Source: Shinisaurus crocodilurus (lineage: Eukaryota; Chordata; Lepidosauria; Squamata; Shinisauridae). Taken from it: a DNA stretch of 64,000 nucleotides. Shown here in pieces: positions 1 to 11,238 of the stretch. The notes beneath the pieces were generated by a model that saw nothing but the letters and a program-made list of their open reading frames with translations, had not been told where the DNA came from and searched no databases. The first letter of the stretch is position 1, and each line of letters begins with the position of its first letter. The stretch covers positions 257,783,921 through 257,847,920 of the forward strand of contig CM037878.1 of assembly GCA_021292165.1 (NCBI GenBank), written 5' to 3'. A program made the translations under genes and the position numbers.

Positions 1-727
1 TGTCTTGCCAGCTAAGCAATGGAAGGGCCGAGGGGGCACCATTATTGGGCTGTGCTTCAGGCATCAGCTGGCCTTAATCTGGCCCTGGCCCGTGGACAGC
101 AGGGTGGTGTGGCAGGTGGCTTCCTAGAGATCTGGGGCTCTGAACAAAAGATTCAGGGCTCCAGCCCTACTGGGCCACCCCTAATACCACCTCTGATGTG
201 GCAAGAAATTCCCATACATAATTTTTTTAAAGCCTGAAAATGCAAGGCTGAAAGCTACCTCTAAATTTAAAAAGCTAGATGATTGTTTACAAAAATTCTC
301 CTTGAATTGTGCAAATTCTACAATAACTCCTCCCTTTTCTACAGTAACTCTTCCTCCACTGGGAAAACATCGTCGTTGTCATCATCTTCATCATCATTGG
401 GAATGGGGGTGAATTGTGATTGTCAAGTCCTTACTTTCCGTTCAGTAAATCCTCTGACTTCAAGAGAGCGCTATCTTTGTTTTAATTTCATAACCATATT
501 TGCATATCAACTGCAATCCACAGATAATTTACTCTGGAGTTGACCCATAGATCTTAAAAGAATTGCTTTGGCCTAATTGGTGGATGACTTGTAATCAATA
601 CTTATTCTTTTATACAATGTGTGAGTGGACCTTTAAAAAAAAAAGAGTCAGATTCTACAAATCTGTGATCCAGGACCTTAATATCACACTGATAAATACT
701 ATTTATAGAAAATATCAGTGGATAGGG
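1..727. other. No recognisable feature
   Basis: No gene, RNA or known repeat seen. A TCATCATCTTCATCATCA-like run at 378-397 is the only simple sequence. Confidence 0.6.
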
Positions 728-843
728 GTGGGCAACTTGTGGCCCTCCAGACATTTCAGTCTACAACTCCCATCAGCCCTCACCATCGGCTATGCTGGTT
801 AGGACTGATAGGAGATGTTCTGGCCTACAAGTTGCCCACCCCT
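728..843. mobile_element. hAT-like MITE, AGGGGTGGGCAAC ends
   Basis: Palindromic: AGGGGTGGGCAACTTGTGGC at the left and AAGTTGCCCACCCCT at the right, with a CTACAACTCCCATCAGCCCT core. Confidence 0.8.
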
Positions 844-1013
844 CATAGAGTCACCTGAGTGTGTCATTCTTTTCTTATTAATGACATCATAAGACATCGT
901 CTTAAGAATGTCTGTGAATGTCCCTCTAATGGCGAAGTCAGGGTGTGAGTGCCAACAGGAATGGAGCCAAAATGGGGGACCTGAAAAATAACATGGAGGT
1001 TTCAGCATGTGCA

Positions 1014-1320
1014 GGAAAACCCTGAGGTTTGGAGTAGTACAACTTTAAAAACAACTGCGGGGTGTGTGTGTACACACACCACTCAATGAAAACTGAGCAT
1101 GCTCAGTAGCCGCAGAATACTGAGTGTCAGCTGAAAAAACTGGACACGGTCAGAGAGTGGAATGCTCTGCTTGGAAGGAACGGCCGGCTGGAACCCTGAA
1201 CAGGAGCACCACACTTAGGAGGTGATGATTCAAGGCAACGTTTTGCTGCTGGTCCCATTTTGCCCTCTATAAAGATGCCATTTCTGTGTACTTCTATGCA
1301 CACACATTGTCTGTCCTCAC
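1014..1320. repeat. Unclassified interspersed repeat, copy 1
   Basis: Shares AACTGAGCATGCTCAGTAGC, AGGAGCACCACAC and GCAACGTTTTGCTGCTG with 51030-51300 in the same order. Contains a GTGTGTGTACACACAC hairpin at 1063-1079. Confidence 0.6.
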
Positions 1321-1388
1321 TAAGTAACCACTACTTCTCTGGTATGATGTAAATATATATATTATACATATGAGTATATTTACAAGAT

Positions 1389-1630
1389 TTATTTATTTAT
1401 TTATTTATTTATTATATTTATACCCCGCCTTTTTTCCTGCAAGGAACCCAAGGCGGCTTACATAATCCTCCTCTCCATTTTATCCTCACAACAACAACCC
1501 TGTGAGGTAGGTTAGGCTGAGAGTCAGTGACTGGCCCAAAGTCACCCAGTGAGCTTCATGGCCGAGCGGGGACTAGAACCCGGATCTCCCGAGTCCCAGC
1601 CCGACACTCACCTCTACGCCACACTGGCTC
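1389..1630 (-). mobile_element. Sauria-type SINE
   Basis: Full-length: tail TTATTTATTTATT first, then TACCCCGCCTTTTTTCC, the conserved CCTGTGAGGTAGGTTAGGCT block and the tRNA-like head ending CACTGGCTC in + orientation. Confidence 0.95.
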
Positions 1631-1631
1631 A

Positions 1632-2359
1632 TGCCCATGAATTGACATGGTGGGGTTAACTTGCTCGTTCATCTACTTTTTGCATATAAATCTCATAAGG
1701 AAATAAACAGTACTAAAGATCCCCAAAAGGCAACTTTGTAGACAGTATTTCAAAATGTGACTCAGTGCTAGATATAAATCTGAGAGCAGTAAAGTTATAC
1801 CATTTAATCTGTTAGTTATAACAGAAATGAATAAAGTTGAGCCTTGAGCATCTAATTATCCCCCTTCCCTGGTTTCCCTCTCTGTGTTTGAGAAGACACT
1901 CAAGACTCCCTGCTTGAGATCTTCAGGCCTCTTCTTTGTAATTAATGTTTTGTTTAAGTCTGTTGTGGCTTGAAGGATGGGGAGCAGCAGCAATGGCCCC
2001 TCTAGTGCTGAACTGAGCTTGTCTATAAGATTCCCCTACAAGCTGAGGTGGGGATGGATACTCTTCCACCTGAAGTCTAAGGGAGGAATCCTGACTCTCC
2101 ATTATTGATGGATCCAGGGCATTAGGATGTTGCAAATGTTGTCCTCAGTCAGTGGAGAGGAGTGCCACCAGTGTGTGTGTGTGGGGGGGGGGCTCTGCCA
2201 TAGCAGAGGCCCCCACTGGTACCTGCATGGGCAGAAAGACACGACTGGTGATTTCCCTGCTGGTGGTAGCAGGCAAAAAGCCTCAAAGCAGGTGTTCCTG
2301 GGGCAGGAGATTCCAGGGGCGGGTCACTGGATCCAAAGCCTCCCTCCCAATCCCTTTCC
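1632..2359. other. No recognisable feature
   Basis: Only a GTGTGTGTGTG and G-run (2170-2190) stand out. Confidence 0.6.
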
Positions 2360-2490
2360 TTGGGTCTGGTGCCTTTTTGGATTGTAAGTCTGAGGGCAGG
2401 GACCATGTAATTATTGATTCTTGTAAGCCGCTCTGGGATCCTTTTGACTGAAGAGTGGGATAAAAATGTTTTGAATAGATAAATAAAGCT
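2360..2490 (+). mobile_element. L2-type 3' tail
   Basis: TTGTAAGTCTGAGGGCAGGG, TTGTAAGCCGCTCTGGGATC and GGGATAAAAATGTTTTGAAT with an ATAAATAAA end. Confidence 0.7.
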
Positions 2491-2756
2491 GCTCTGTTCC
2501 CCCAGGAGATGTTCTCCCTGGAGCTGGCATAGTAAAATTCCCTGCTGTTGTGACCAAAGGGAGGAGGAAAGTGGGGGGACTCAGCTCCCCCATCTTCTGT
2601 TCTGGCTGGGGGGAGCCGGGAGGGCTGTGGATTAGGTGACAGACCCACCTCTTCTCTCCCTCCACCCCTGACCCAATTTAGGATTGCTCAGCCTCACTTT
2701 CTGCAGATAGCTGGTTTTATTTCTTTCTGCAAAAATGTCATTCCTCCAAAGGAGAC

Positions 2757-3115
2757 AGCTTTTCTACGTGAGGCTTTTAACCTGCCACTTTACTGAGGCT
2801 TCTGCTTCTGGATTTTTTGCAGGATTAAGATCAGCTCCTTCACATATGTTTTTTTTTTCCCCTGGGGGTTTTCTTTCTCTGCCTTTCTATATGTTCCATT
2901 ACACAACCACTAGGTGGTGGTGTGGCATAGTGGAATTGCTCAGATGCATGAGGATTTCATGCCGCCATTCACAGATATACCAGATTTTCCTTGTTAGAAA
3001 AAAAATATGCGAAAATGATTACAAAGCACAGGAGGGGCCCTGGAGGAGGATGGCATTGTGTAAACTACTGTGAATGAGGAATCACGAGCGCACAATAAGT
3101 GTCTCGTGTAGAAAG
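2757..3115. mobile_element. MITE-like element, GCTTTTCTAC ends
   Basis: AGCTTTTCTACGTGAGGC at the left and GTGTAGAAAGACTGCC at the right are inverted. The segment CACGAGCGCACAATAAGTG matches GATGAGCGCACAAGAAATG at 23727. Two related copies in the window support a real family. Confidence 0.7.
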
Positions 3116-3484
3116 ACTGCCAAAGCAGCTAACAAAGGATAGAAGCAAGCACAAAAATGCCATCATTAGAACAACTAAATAAATGCCAAACACAGTCCAA
3201 GAGCCAGGGCTAACAATTAACCATCATTGCCTTTATGGCTTTGATTTATGAGCTACAGATGTTGGTGTTTCTGTTCTCTTTCAGGGGGTGGGGTTGTGCT
3301 GTTTCTGGCTTAGGGAAGGATGACTGCATCTTGCATCCCAGCCCTAAACTTATTTACTCAGACATGATTCCTGTGGAATGCATTTTCTAAGTAATACATC
3401 CTTAGGAGTGTCACCATAACAAGCTTGGAGAAAGATGCAGGGTAGGTAACCTGGCCTGATCACAGTTTCCCGTAGCGATCCTCC

Positions 3485-3620
3485 ACATTTATTTATTATT
3501 ATATTTATTTATTATATTTATACCCCGCCTTTTTTCCGGAAAGGAACCCAAGGCGGCTTACATAAACCTCCTCCTCCTCCCCATTTTATCTTCACAACAA
3601 CCCTGTGAGGTAGGTTAGGC
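3485..3620 (-). mobile_element. Sauria-type SINE, 5'-truncated
   Basis: Tail and GGAACCCAAGGCGGCTTACA to GTGAGGTAGGTTAGGC; the tRNA part is missing. Confidence 0.93.
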
Positions 3621-3633
3621 CTACATCCAGTAG

Positions 3634-4015
3634 AGCAGACTTTCCTGACCTGGTGCCATCCAAATGTGTGTTGGATTACAATGCCTGTGACCTAGAGTGG
3701 CCAGAAGCCCCACTTTGCAGAGGACAGTCCTCTGTGTTGAAGACCTGGAAGAGGACAGTCCTTTATTCCAAGGGGTCCTCTATGTGAAGAGGCATCCAGT
3801 CCAAGTCAGGGGCCTTGAAGAGGCTCCCCTCAACAGCAGCAGCTGGACAGCACACAGAGCAGGCACACAGGTCACCTAATCAGTCTTCTCCACTGTGGCG
3901 TGGTGATGCTTAAGTGGCCACCCTACACCCATCATCATCATCAGTGTGTGTGCTTGCTGAGAATGGTGGGAGTTGTAGTCCAACACATCGAGAGGGCACT
4001 GGGTTGGGAAAGCTG
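3634..4015. mobile_element. MITE split by another element
   Basis: Left arm AGAGCAGACTTTCCTGACCT at 3636 and right arm GTGGGAGTTGTAGTCCAACA to TGGGAAAGCTGG at 3967-4015 belong to one palindromic MITE. 3693-3925 between them is the GTGGCCA-ended element, with GAGTGGCCAG at its left and AGTGGCCACC at its right. Confidence 0.6.
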
Positions 4016-4045
4016 GCAGCAGCTTCTGTCTGTGGAACATAATGT

Positions 4046-4245
4046 ATAGCTCAGCTCAGTGCCATGGAATCCTATCTTGCTTATTTAGAAGTAAGTTCCA
4101 CTGTCTTCAATTAGGCTTATTGCAGCCATGCAACCTAAGCCAAATGCATTTACTCAGATGTTCAGAAGTAAGGGCAGGCCTCTGCATGTCTACTCAGAAG
4201 TAAGCATGAGCAGCACATCTACTCAAGTAAGCAGGAAGAAGGCAT
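4046..4245. repeat. Old ACTCAGAAGTAAG repeat
   Basis: TACTCAGAAGTAAG words recur three times. The AAGTCC.A.TGA..TCA.TGGGACTT type is scattered through the window (7860-8100, 12985-13040, 16295-16410, 31855-32095, 55610-55665, 59062-59108, 60245-60300). Confidence 0.55.
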
Positions 4246-4349
4246 GATCCAGCAAAAATTAAAAGCACATTTAACTTCCTATTGCACTTTTACATTCAGT
4301 GGATTTCAGCAAAAGAACTAAGTGCTTGCTTAAATCTCTTCCTTTAATA

Positions 4350-4432
4350 CAGTGTTCTCCAACTTTGGGTCCCCAGATGTTTTTGGCCTACAACTCCCAG
4401 CATGCCCCAGCCAGCGTAGCTGGAGAACACTG
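4350..4432. mobile_element. hAT MITE, CAGTGTTCTCC ends
   Basis: 83-base internally deleted copy flanked by an exact 8-bp duplication CTTTAATA (4342-4349, 4433-4440). Termini CAGTGTTCTCC and GGAGAACACTG. The duplication length and CAGTG termini place the family in hAT. Confidence 0.9.
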
Positions 4433-4662
4433 CTTTAATATCAATGAGACTTAAAAGTGCTGTACTTTTGCTGGGTTTGCTGGCCCATTGTATAGTAATA
4501 AAAATACAGATATATCTGACACTTAATTGCTCAGGTGAGCTCTTAATTGCTTGCTTCACACACCTGGTAATCTACCATACACTCCTTAATAAACTTCTGT
4601 CTTATTTGAGATCCAGGTACAGCAATAAAACCACATTGTATCTTTAGTAAGGTCAGACCCTG

Positions 4663-4725
4663 TTAGTGTGTGTGTGTGTGTGTGTGTATATATACACACA
4701 CACACACATATACACACACACATAC
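4663..4725. repeat. GT/TA/AC compound microsatellite
   Basis: GT array, TATATA, then AC array: self-complementary, able to form a long hairpin. Confidence 0.95.
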
Positions 4726-4727
4726 AA

Positions 4728-4835
4728 CAGCCTTTTCCAACCTGGTGTCCTCGAGAAGTGTTGGACCAGAACAGCCATCATCCCCAGCCAGCCCAGCCAA
4801 TGGCATTGATGGCTGGGGACGATGGAAGTTATAGT
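4728..4835. mobile_element. hAT-like MITE, CAGCCTTTTCC ends
   Basis: CAGCCTTTTCCAACCTGGTG, then a CATCCCCAGCCAGCCCAGCC core and the returning arm GATGGAAGTTATAG. The right end is lost into a SINE piece (4840-4878, CCACTATGCCACACTGGCTC). Confidence 0.7.
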
Positions 4836-4879
4836 CCCAGCAGTCCAACACTCTCACCACTATGCCACACTGGCTCTCT

Positions 4880-5832
4880 ATATTATATTATACTATACTA
4901 TATTATACAATTTGCTACCTGGATTATTAAGCACTTGCTCTAAACTTTAAAGCAAGTGCTTAATATTTCAGGTAGCGAATAGTCTTCAGCTAGCCCTTGG
5001 GGGAATGTTACAGTGTGGTACCTTAAAGTTACATTCATCTTTACTTCTAACTGTACTTCAGAGCACAGAGACCATATTTTCCTTTAAACATCAATGGCAC
5101 TAACAAAGCATTTAGTATCTTCCGTTGAAAGTTAATTATTTGGCATTGAGGACAAGCTTGGACTTCTCATCTCTATGCATGAGGTCAAGTGTAACATGAG
5201 ATCACATGAATATATTAGCTTAATACCATGTGAAGATTAATATTAGCTTTGTCAGACTTTTGAGAATGCACTTCATTTAATTCTGTAAATTAACTCTATT
5301 TACTAGAACTTTTGGAGATAACTCTTGCAGCACCTGCTCCAAGTTTTATTTCTGATATCCTTTTGATGAAGGTTTTGCTGTTATGCATTTTAAAGTGTCT
5401 TCTCATGTTTTATTCTAATGTTATTGTTTCTGCTGGCTGCTTTGAGAGACTTTTGGGGGGGGGACTAAAAAGCAGGATACAGACTAAATTCATTGTGATT
5501 ATCTCCTAATAATCCAATTAGATACTTTCCTAGTATCTGCTGAAATTATTGATTCTTATAGCCATTTCCTTTTGTTTGCTTTTGCACAGTGCAATTCAGT
5601 AAAATCAAGGTTTAAAGCACTTCTGCAGGGATATTTTCCTGATTCAGGGCCCTGATTTATAGCATATGTTGCTCAACTGTTTTTGACAGCTGGTGTTAAT
5701 CTCCATTCAGTGGAATTTATGTTTCAACTCCAGAGCCCTATGGAAACTGAGTCCCCAGGGTTCAATTCTCAGGTTACAAGTTACTGGCAAGTATATTTCT
5801 CTCTGTGCTGGCTACATCTCAACATTTCAAAG

Positions 5833-5835
<3 letters not shown>
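4880..5835. other. AT-rich, no recognisable feature
   Basis: Apart from an AAGTGCTTAAT inverted pair (4930-4965: AAGCACTTGCT and AGCAAGTGCTT), nothing is recognised. Confidence 0.6.
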
Positions 5836-5871
<36 letters not shown>

Positions 5872-5872
5872 T
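5836..5872. repeat. TA microsatellite
   Basis: About 17 TA units with one interruption. Confidence 0.95.
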
Positions 5873-6289
5873 TTCACTCCCACACACTCAATACCATCTC
5901 TTACCTGGGTTCCTGTATTTTAGCTTGGACTATGGATATGACTATTTTGAAAAAATGGAAAATTGGTTGAGCTAAAAGTAATAGTTGGGGTGGCTGTTGG
6001 GAGGGTTTTTTTTTTTTTTATGAGAACAGCTGATGAAGCCCCAATCCAAATGTTCTCTTAAGCATGTTTTTAGTTGTAAGCTAATCCTCTGAAGTTAATG
6101 GAGGGGGGGAAATCAAATGCAAGAATTTGTTCTCAAACAAACTTAGTCAGAAGGGAGCAAAGCATAGTACACCGAACATCCTGTAACTATGTCTAACCTC
6201 TCTCTCTCTCAAATGTCGTACTTTGCACTCATTTACATAGCATGTTGTGAGTGTTCAAAGCATTTCAGATGCATTATATCAGAAATCCA
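5873..6289. other. No recognisable feature
   Basis: One T run at 6006-6019. Confidence 0.6.
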
Positions 6290-6376
6290 AACAGCCTTTC
6301 CCAGCCTGGTGCCCTCCGGATGTGTTGGACTACAGCTCCCATCATTCCCAGCCAGCATGGCTAATGGTGGATGCTG
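6290..6376. mobile_element. Partial MITE, CAGCCTTTCCC family
   Basis: Left arm with CCCAGCCTGGTGCCCTCCGG and CTACAGCTCCCATCATTCCC; the right arm is mostly missing. Confidence 0.75.
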
Positions 6377-6436
6377 GGATGTGTTGCTGTTGTGCACATC
6401 AGTGAAAGGAAGGTGTGGCCAGCCAGTGACCCAGTT

Positions 6437-6530
6437 TGCATGATCACCGCAGCCCTACCGTGGCTTGTTTAAGCCACAGTGGGCTTAAATAAGCCATGGT
6501 GGGTTATTTTGATCATGCAGACTGGGTCAG
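6437..6530. mobile_element. Small palindrome, GCATGATCACC...TGATCATGC
   Basis: TTGCATGATCACC at the left and TTTTGATCATGCAGACTGGG at the right, with GTTTAAGCCACAGTGGGCTTAAA in the centre (written as two arms: GTTTAAGCCACA, TGGGCTTAAA). Related in style to the GACTGGG family. Confidence 0.6.
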
Positions 6531-6664
6531 TGTGGCTACCCCATCACACATGCTTTCAACTCATGGGGCAGGAGGTTCATGTCTATTTCCTTGCAATAGA
6601 AATCTTTTTTCACTTTCCTCCTGTCCTTCCTTTGCAGAGCTGAGTGTGGTGTATACAGTCATTC

Positions 6665-6823
6665 CCCCTTCATACATTTTATCCTTACAACAACCCCATG
6701 AGGAAGGTTAGTCTGCAAGATGGTACCTGATTGGCCCACAGTCACTAGGTAAGTTCCATGCTGAGTAGGGATTTGAACCCAGTTTTAGTCTAGCACCCTG
6801 ATTCCTGCACCATCCTGGCTCTC
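6665..6823 (-). mobile_element. Old Sauria-type or MIR-like SINE
   Basis: Diverged: TACAACAACCCCATGAGGAA, TTTGAACCCAGTTTTAG (B-box part) and CCATCCTGGCTCT. Confidence 0.6.
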
Positions 6824-7086
6824 CCCAGCTGATTTCTGCAACTAATAATGTTGATAGGCCTATTCTCTATGAATTTGCCTAATCCGTTAATCACCATTGG
6901 GAAATAAATTCCTCAGCTCAGTTTAGCTTTATATTATTTTATTTATTTATTTAGAAATCCTTTGGCTTGTCTTAAAGTCAAAGTATATGTTTTAGCAATG
7001 CTCAGTGGTTGCTTCTTTTTGGGGAGAGGTCATAGTACAGATAAATCTAGTATCAGAATGCTTTTTAATATTTACGTTCTTTTAAA

Positions 7087-7440
7087 TTATATACCTGCTG
7101 TATGGAATTTATTACAAGGACAACACGTGTAGATTTTCTGTGCCTTCTTGACAGCTAAAAGACTGATATTACAACACTGGAAAGATAAACGTTCACCTCC
7201 TATAACACAATGGATTGAGGACCTAATAACGCTTTCAACATTTGAGCAGGTGGTATTTAGACGCCACCTGCAGATGGATAAATACATGGATATTTGGTCT
7301 GCTTTTTCTGAAGTTTATGCATAACTGTCTTTACGAATAGTTGTATTACTACATACTTATTGATACTTATGGATATATATTTCATACATACTTACTGTGA
7401 TTCATTTTAAATACTGTACTGTAAGAAAATCATATTTTTC
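7087..7440 (+). mobile_element. L1 LINE 3' end
   Basis: Reads, with shifts, as the C-terminal end of an L1-type ORF2: AKRLILQHWKDKRSPPITQW and then the MDKYMDIWSAF segment before a stop, followed by an AT-rich 3' UTR. The same sequence occurs in reverse at 45060-45400. Confidence 0.7.
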
Positions 7441-7559
7441 CCCATTATTATTTTTTATATGGTTTTTGTTTTGTTTTGGTGTAATTCACATTTTAAAAAC
7501 TAAAAAAAAAATACAGATATATCTGACATATATCTGATATATTGTTTGCAGAAACCCCA

Positions 7560-8203
7560 TTTTTATTCTGGCACAAGTGTCAAACCCAGCACTGTGAAAG
7601 AGGCTCCCTTTCTCAGTGCCCCAGATTGAAGAGAAGAGCTTTTCTCTGCTAGGGAGAGGGGGCGGGGTCTGGGGAAGAAGCAACTGAGTGATCATAGAAT
7701 CATAGAACAGTAGAGTTGGAAGGGGCCTATAAGGCCATCAAGTCCAACCCCCTGCTCAATGCAGGAAAACAGATGTGGGCAGCCCAGGCAGTCACCCATC
7801 CAAGCACTGACCCGGCTCATACCTGCTTAGCTTCAACATGTGGCCTGCATTATGTGCTCTCAACGCCACCTGCAGGATCAGTCCTGTTTACTTGTGAGTA
7901 GACATACAGAGGGTTGTCCTGCTTACATTTGAGTACACATGCTGCTCATTCTTATTGGTGAGTAGATATGCAGAGCTTGGCATTTGGGATGTTATTTGAA
8001 AGTGCTGCTGCATGAATCAGTCCAGCTTACTTATGAATAGACAAGCAGAGGTCTGTCCTGCTTACTTCTGAGTAGGCTTAAAATGGGTAACAATCCCATG
8101 TGACTGTACCCAGGGATGGAATGCAGATCACAAGACCTTTCGCAGATTGGAAGTCAGTCCCTAGAATGAAAAAGGTTCCCGATCCCTGCACTAGCAGAAT
8201 ACC
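7560..8203. mobile_element. Old hAT remnant carrying a 5S/CR1 SINE
   Basis: 7600-7690 (GAGAAGAGCTTTTCTCTGC, GGGGGCGGGGTCTGG) and the right end GTTCCCGATCCCTG (8203) match 16430-16553. The SINE at 7693-7840 and TTACTTCTGAGTAGG-type sequence fill the middle. Confidence 0.55.
7693..7840 (-). mobile_element. 5S rRNA-derived SINE with CR1-like tail, reverse
   Basis: In + orientation the CR1 end comes first (CATAGAATCATAGAACAGTA, GGCCATCAAGTCCAACCCCC), then GTCACCCATCCAAGCACTGA and ACCTGCTTAGCTT, the reverse of 5S rRNA. Confidence 0.8.
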
Positions 8204-8709
8204 TCCTCTTTCCACTAGCAGTACATTGGATACAACCCATATACTGTCATTGGTGAAAAAATATCAAAGTTGCCAGTCAGTCTGGCCAACTATAAATTTA
8301 GTGATAGCTGAGCAGGAATACAACTATTCCTCAAGTTTCTAAATGAGATAGAAATAGTAATCAAAACCATTTTAGCATCAGTCCGCCTGATTGATTGGCC
8401 CATGAATAGTTGGGACAATGTCTAATGTCTCAGAGGAGGACAGTCACCCATTGGAACTCAGGATGAATAGAATCTAATTTCTGTAAGAGCTCATCATTTA
8501 TTGGCCAATATAATTACCATATATATATAACAAAAAATAATTTATCAACCATGCCTTCCCTATTCATGAAAGCCTAATAATTAGTCTTATTTTTAGAACA
8601 ATTGTAATAGCAAGTATGTGCCTTACATGCAAATGCCCAGCAAGAAAATAATGTCATTTTGAGTGGGAGAGTTGCTTCCTGGAGCTTTGAGGAATGGTGA
8701 GTGGGGTTT
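8204..8709. other. No recognisable feature
   Basis: AT-rich, apparently single-copy. Confidence 0.6.
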
Positions 8710-8826
8710 AAGACAAAATTAAATGGAGTTCCAGATTAGATTACTGCAATGCATTAAACATGGGACTGCCTTTGAAGATTACCCAGAAACTTGAGTTAGT
8801 ACGAAATGCAGCTGCTAGGTGATGGG

Positions 8827-9443
8827 CAGCCCCATCCTATGTAGGTGCCCGTAACCCTCCGATCCCAGAGGATTATGGGCATCCAATTGAGGGCGGGAGG
8901 AGCATTGCAGATAGGATTGCCACCATGCTCCCCTTACCCTTCAAAACATTTAGACCATCTAGAGCAGGGCTCTCCAACCTTGGGTCCCCAGATGTTGCTG
9001 GACCACAGCTCCCAGAATCCCTTCCCATTAGCCATGCTGGCTGGGATATGCTGGGAGCTGTAGGCCAGCAACATCTGGGGACCCAAGATTGGAGAGCCCT
9101 GAGCTAGACATTTTGGCTGTCTAAATGTTTTACACCTCCTCCCGAGAAAGAGAGACTGGGGCACCACCTGGATTCTGCGGAAGCTGGCCGTGCCTTGCTC
9201 TTTCCTTCCCTGCCCTGCCCCTGGGAATGCCCCCACCCCCACGCTGGAACCAAAGTCGATCTTCCGGCTTCGGTTCCCAGCTGGCGTAGAAAGAACAACA
9301 CTGACTGCGAAGTGGGGGTAGGGGAAGGTGCTCCATGCTCAGATACCCCACTGCGACCTCAGAAGGTTCCGAGGTCGCAGCAGGGAATCCGACTTCTCCT
9401 ATGGCCCCGTAGGCAAGGCTGGAGAGCCATAGGATTGCGCCCT
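8827..9443. mobile_element. Unclassified DNA element (CATAGGATTGC ends)
   Basis: Lies within the L2 copy. The right end CCATAGGATTGCGCCCTTA recurs at about 50066-50085, and parts of the interior recur near 25040-25480 and 49623-50090. Both arms are GC-rich with AGGTCGCAG-type inverted segments. A hAT MITE (8965-9101) sits inside it. Confidence 0.5.
8965..9101. mobile_element. hAT MITE, CAGGGCTCTCC ends
   Basis: Near-perfect palindrome: CAGGGCTCTCCAACCTTGGG at the left, its complement at the right, with ATCTAGAG and AGCTAGAC flanks that resemble a decayed 8-bp duplication of the hAT consensus target TCTAGA. Confidence 0.8.
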
Positions 9444-9984
9444 TACTTGGTTCAGCTATCTGGATCACATCTCACCAGGTCTTACAACTACACTGGATGC
9501 TGATCATTTCCAGGCACGATGCAAAGTGCTGGTGATTACCAATGCAGTCCTGACTGGCTTGGGGCCAATGTACCTGAAGGATCACCTTCTACCACGTAAA
9601 CGTTCCCTGGTTCTGTGGTAACAATCTGAGGCCATCTTCCGAGTCCACCTGCCATCTAGGGTTAGGCTGGGGCCCAGGGAGAGGGACTTTTGGGTTGTTG
9701 CACCCCTGCCTGTGCAGTGTTCTCCCCAGAGAGGCTTGCCTCTTGCTAACTTTAATGTCATTTTGATGCCACAGAAATACCTTTTTTATTTGCCACATGT
9801 AATGTAAGCTAGTAGCTAGTTTTGATTATGGTTCAGCTGCATTTTTTTTAGCCTTGTTTTAATGACTGCTGCTTTCTGCTGTTGTATTTTTGTAGTGCTT
9901 CATTTATTTATGGTTTTATTGTTCTATTATATGTTGCTGCCCTGAGAATTTACTGCGGGGGGAGGGGGGCGCACAGGAAATGCC

Positions 9985-10117
9985 TAAAGAAGCTTTCCCC
10001 AACTTGGTGCCCTCCAGATATGTTGGACAGCAATTTCCATCATTCCCAGCCAGCATGGCCATTGATGGGAATTGCAATCCAACACATCTGGAGGACACCA
10101 GGTTGGGGAAGACTGGT
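9985..10117. mobile_element. MITE, AGCTTTCCCC family
   Basis: Palindrome from AAGCTTTCCCCAACTTGGTG to CACCAGGTTGGGGAAGACTG. Flanks CCTAAAG and TCTTAAA hint at a decayed duplication. Confidence 0.8.
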
Positions 10118-10731
10118 CTTAAACACGCACATACACACACTGTGTCTGCACCTGCAAATTTCCACCAGTTGTTTCTTTCATCCCCATTCTCTTCCCATGC
10201 TACAACCTATAAAACAATTGTTATAGGGGATCGTTCAGATTTTTGGCAGACCAGAATGTTAAGCATGGCAACCATTTATATTTTACTGATTTACCTCAGC
10301 CTGTTGCAGCTCCCTATTCATAGACAATGTATTTATCTCATTCCACAAGCAGCCAGAAGCTGCATTGCTGAACTCAGTTGTGGGGGCATGGCTAAGCACC
10401 GAGGTACAGAAGAGCTGAATCAGATTGCCCTGTTCACACTGCAAATAGAGTACTGAAGGGGGAAAGCGAGCTTTTCCCTGCAGGTTTCCAGAAGTGTATT
10501 TACCCCGGCAAACACACTTTTAAAACCTTGTAGGGGGGAACCACTTGGGGTGAGTGGGAACATGTTTGGGAGTAAGAATAATGGCAGGGGAGGAAACTGC
10601 CGCTTCTCCACTCTAAATAACCCTTTTCCAAAGAAGCTGCTGTCGGAGCTCAAGGAGCCGTTGTTGTGCATTGGCCCACACTGCCTTCCTAACAGATGCT
10701 CATCTGTGCTAACTCCTTACACCAGGGTTGG
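10118..10731. other. No recognisable feature
   Basis: No motif or inverted end found. Confidence 0.55.
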
Positions 10732-11200
10732 GCAACATGCCTCCTGTGGGCCACATGTGGTCCTTGGAGGCCACCTATGCAGCCTGCTGTGGGCGCCCAG
10801 CACCCCCATCCCCCCCCCCCCTGTGTGCTGCTGCCTCCACTACACAGGGTGCACGAGGAGAATTGTCCTTGCACACCTATTAACAGGACTGGTCTCCTGC
10901 TAGCCTGCCAAAAACATCTGTTTGGCAGGCTGATGGGAGCCTGATTCTGCTGGGAAACAGGTGGGCAGTGCTGTTGCCCAGCAGAACCGAGAGTGCTGGG
11001 AAAGAGGGCGGACAAGGAGAGCCATCCCTGCGCACCTTCTTTCCCTGTTGAGAGGAGGACAAGGGTAAAGCTTCTCCCTCCTTCCAGAGATCATGAGCAG
11101 GAGCTCTGGGATGTGGGGGAAGCTTAACCTCACCCCCACTGCAGAGACCTGGATCAAGTTCACTGGGAGGAGGAGGAGGTTAAAGCCTGTCCCTCCTCAC
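10732..11200. mobile_element. hAT-like element, CCAGGGTTGGGCAAC end
   Basis: CCAGGGTTGGGCAACATGCC and GTGGGCCACATGTGG at the left are typical hAT termini. A hairpin AGCCTGCCAAA...TTTGGCAGGCT lies at 10902-10931. No right terminus recognised. A C run is at 10810-10820. Confidence 0.45.
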
Positions 11201-11238
11201 AGTGATCTGGATCAGTGTGTGTGTGGGGGGTGTATATG

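Larger units (their letters stand above)
8710..9955 (+). mobile_element. L2 LINE fragment interrupted by a DNA element
   Basis: 8710-8826 reads as RLDYCNALNMGLPLKITQKL-type L2 sequence. It resumes at about 9444 with HISPGLTTTLDADHFQARCK-like and GLGPMYLKDHLLPRK-like segments and runs to a T-rich 3' UTR near 9955. The gap 8827-9443 is a separate element. Confidence 0.75.

Noticed and set aside
378..397. CRISPR-like or direct-repeat array
   Set aside because: It is a short TCATCATC-type simple repeat; no spaced repeats exist in the window, and the genome is eukaryotic.
2149..2665. Overlapping open frames on both strands
   Set aside because: They lie over a G-run and an L2-type tail. No codon bias or motif.
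10680..11163. Several open frames of about 100 codons
   Set aside because: All cover a GC-rich hAT-like sequence with hairpins; frames exist in most phases.
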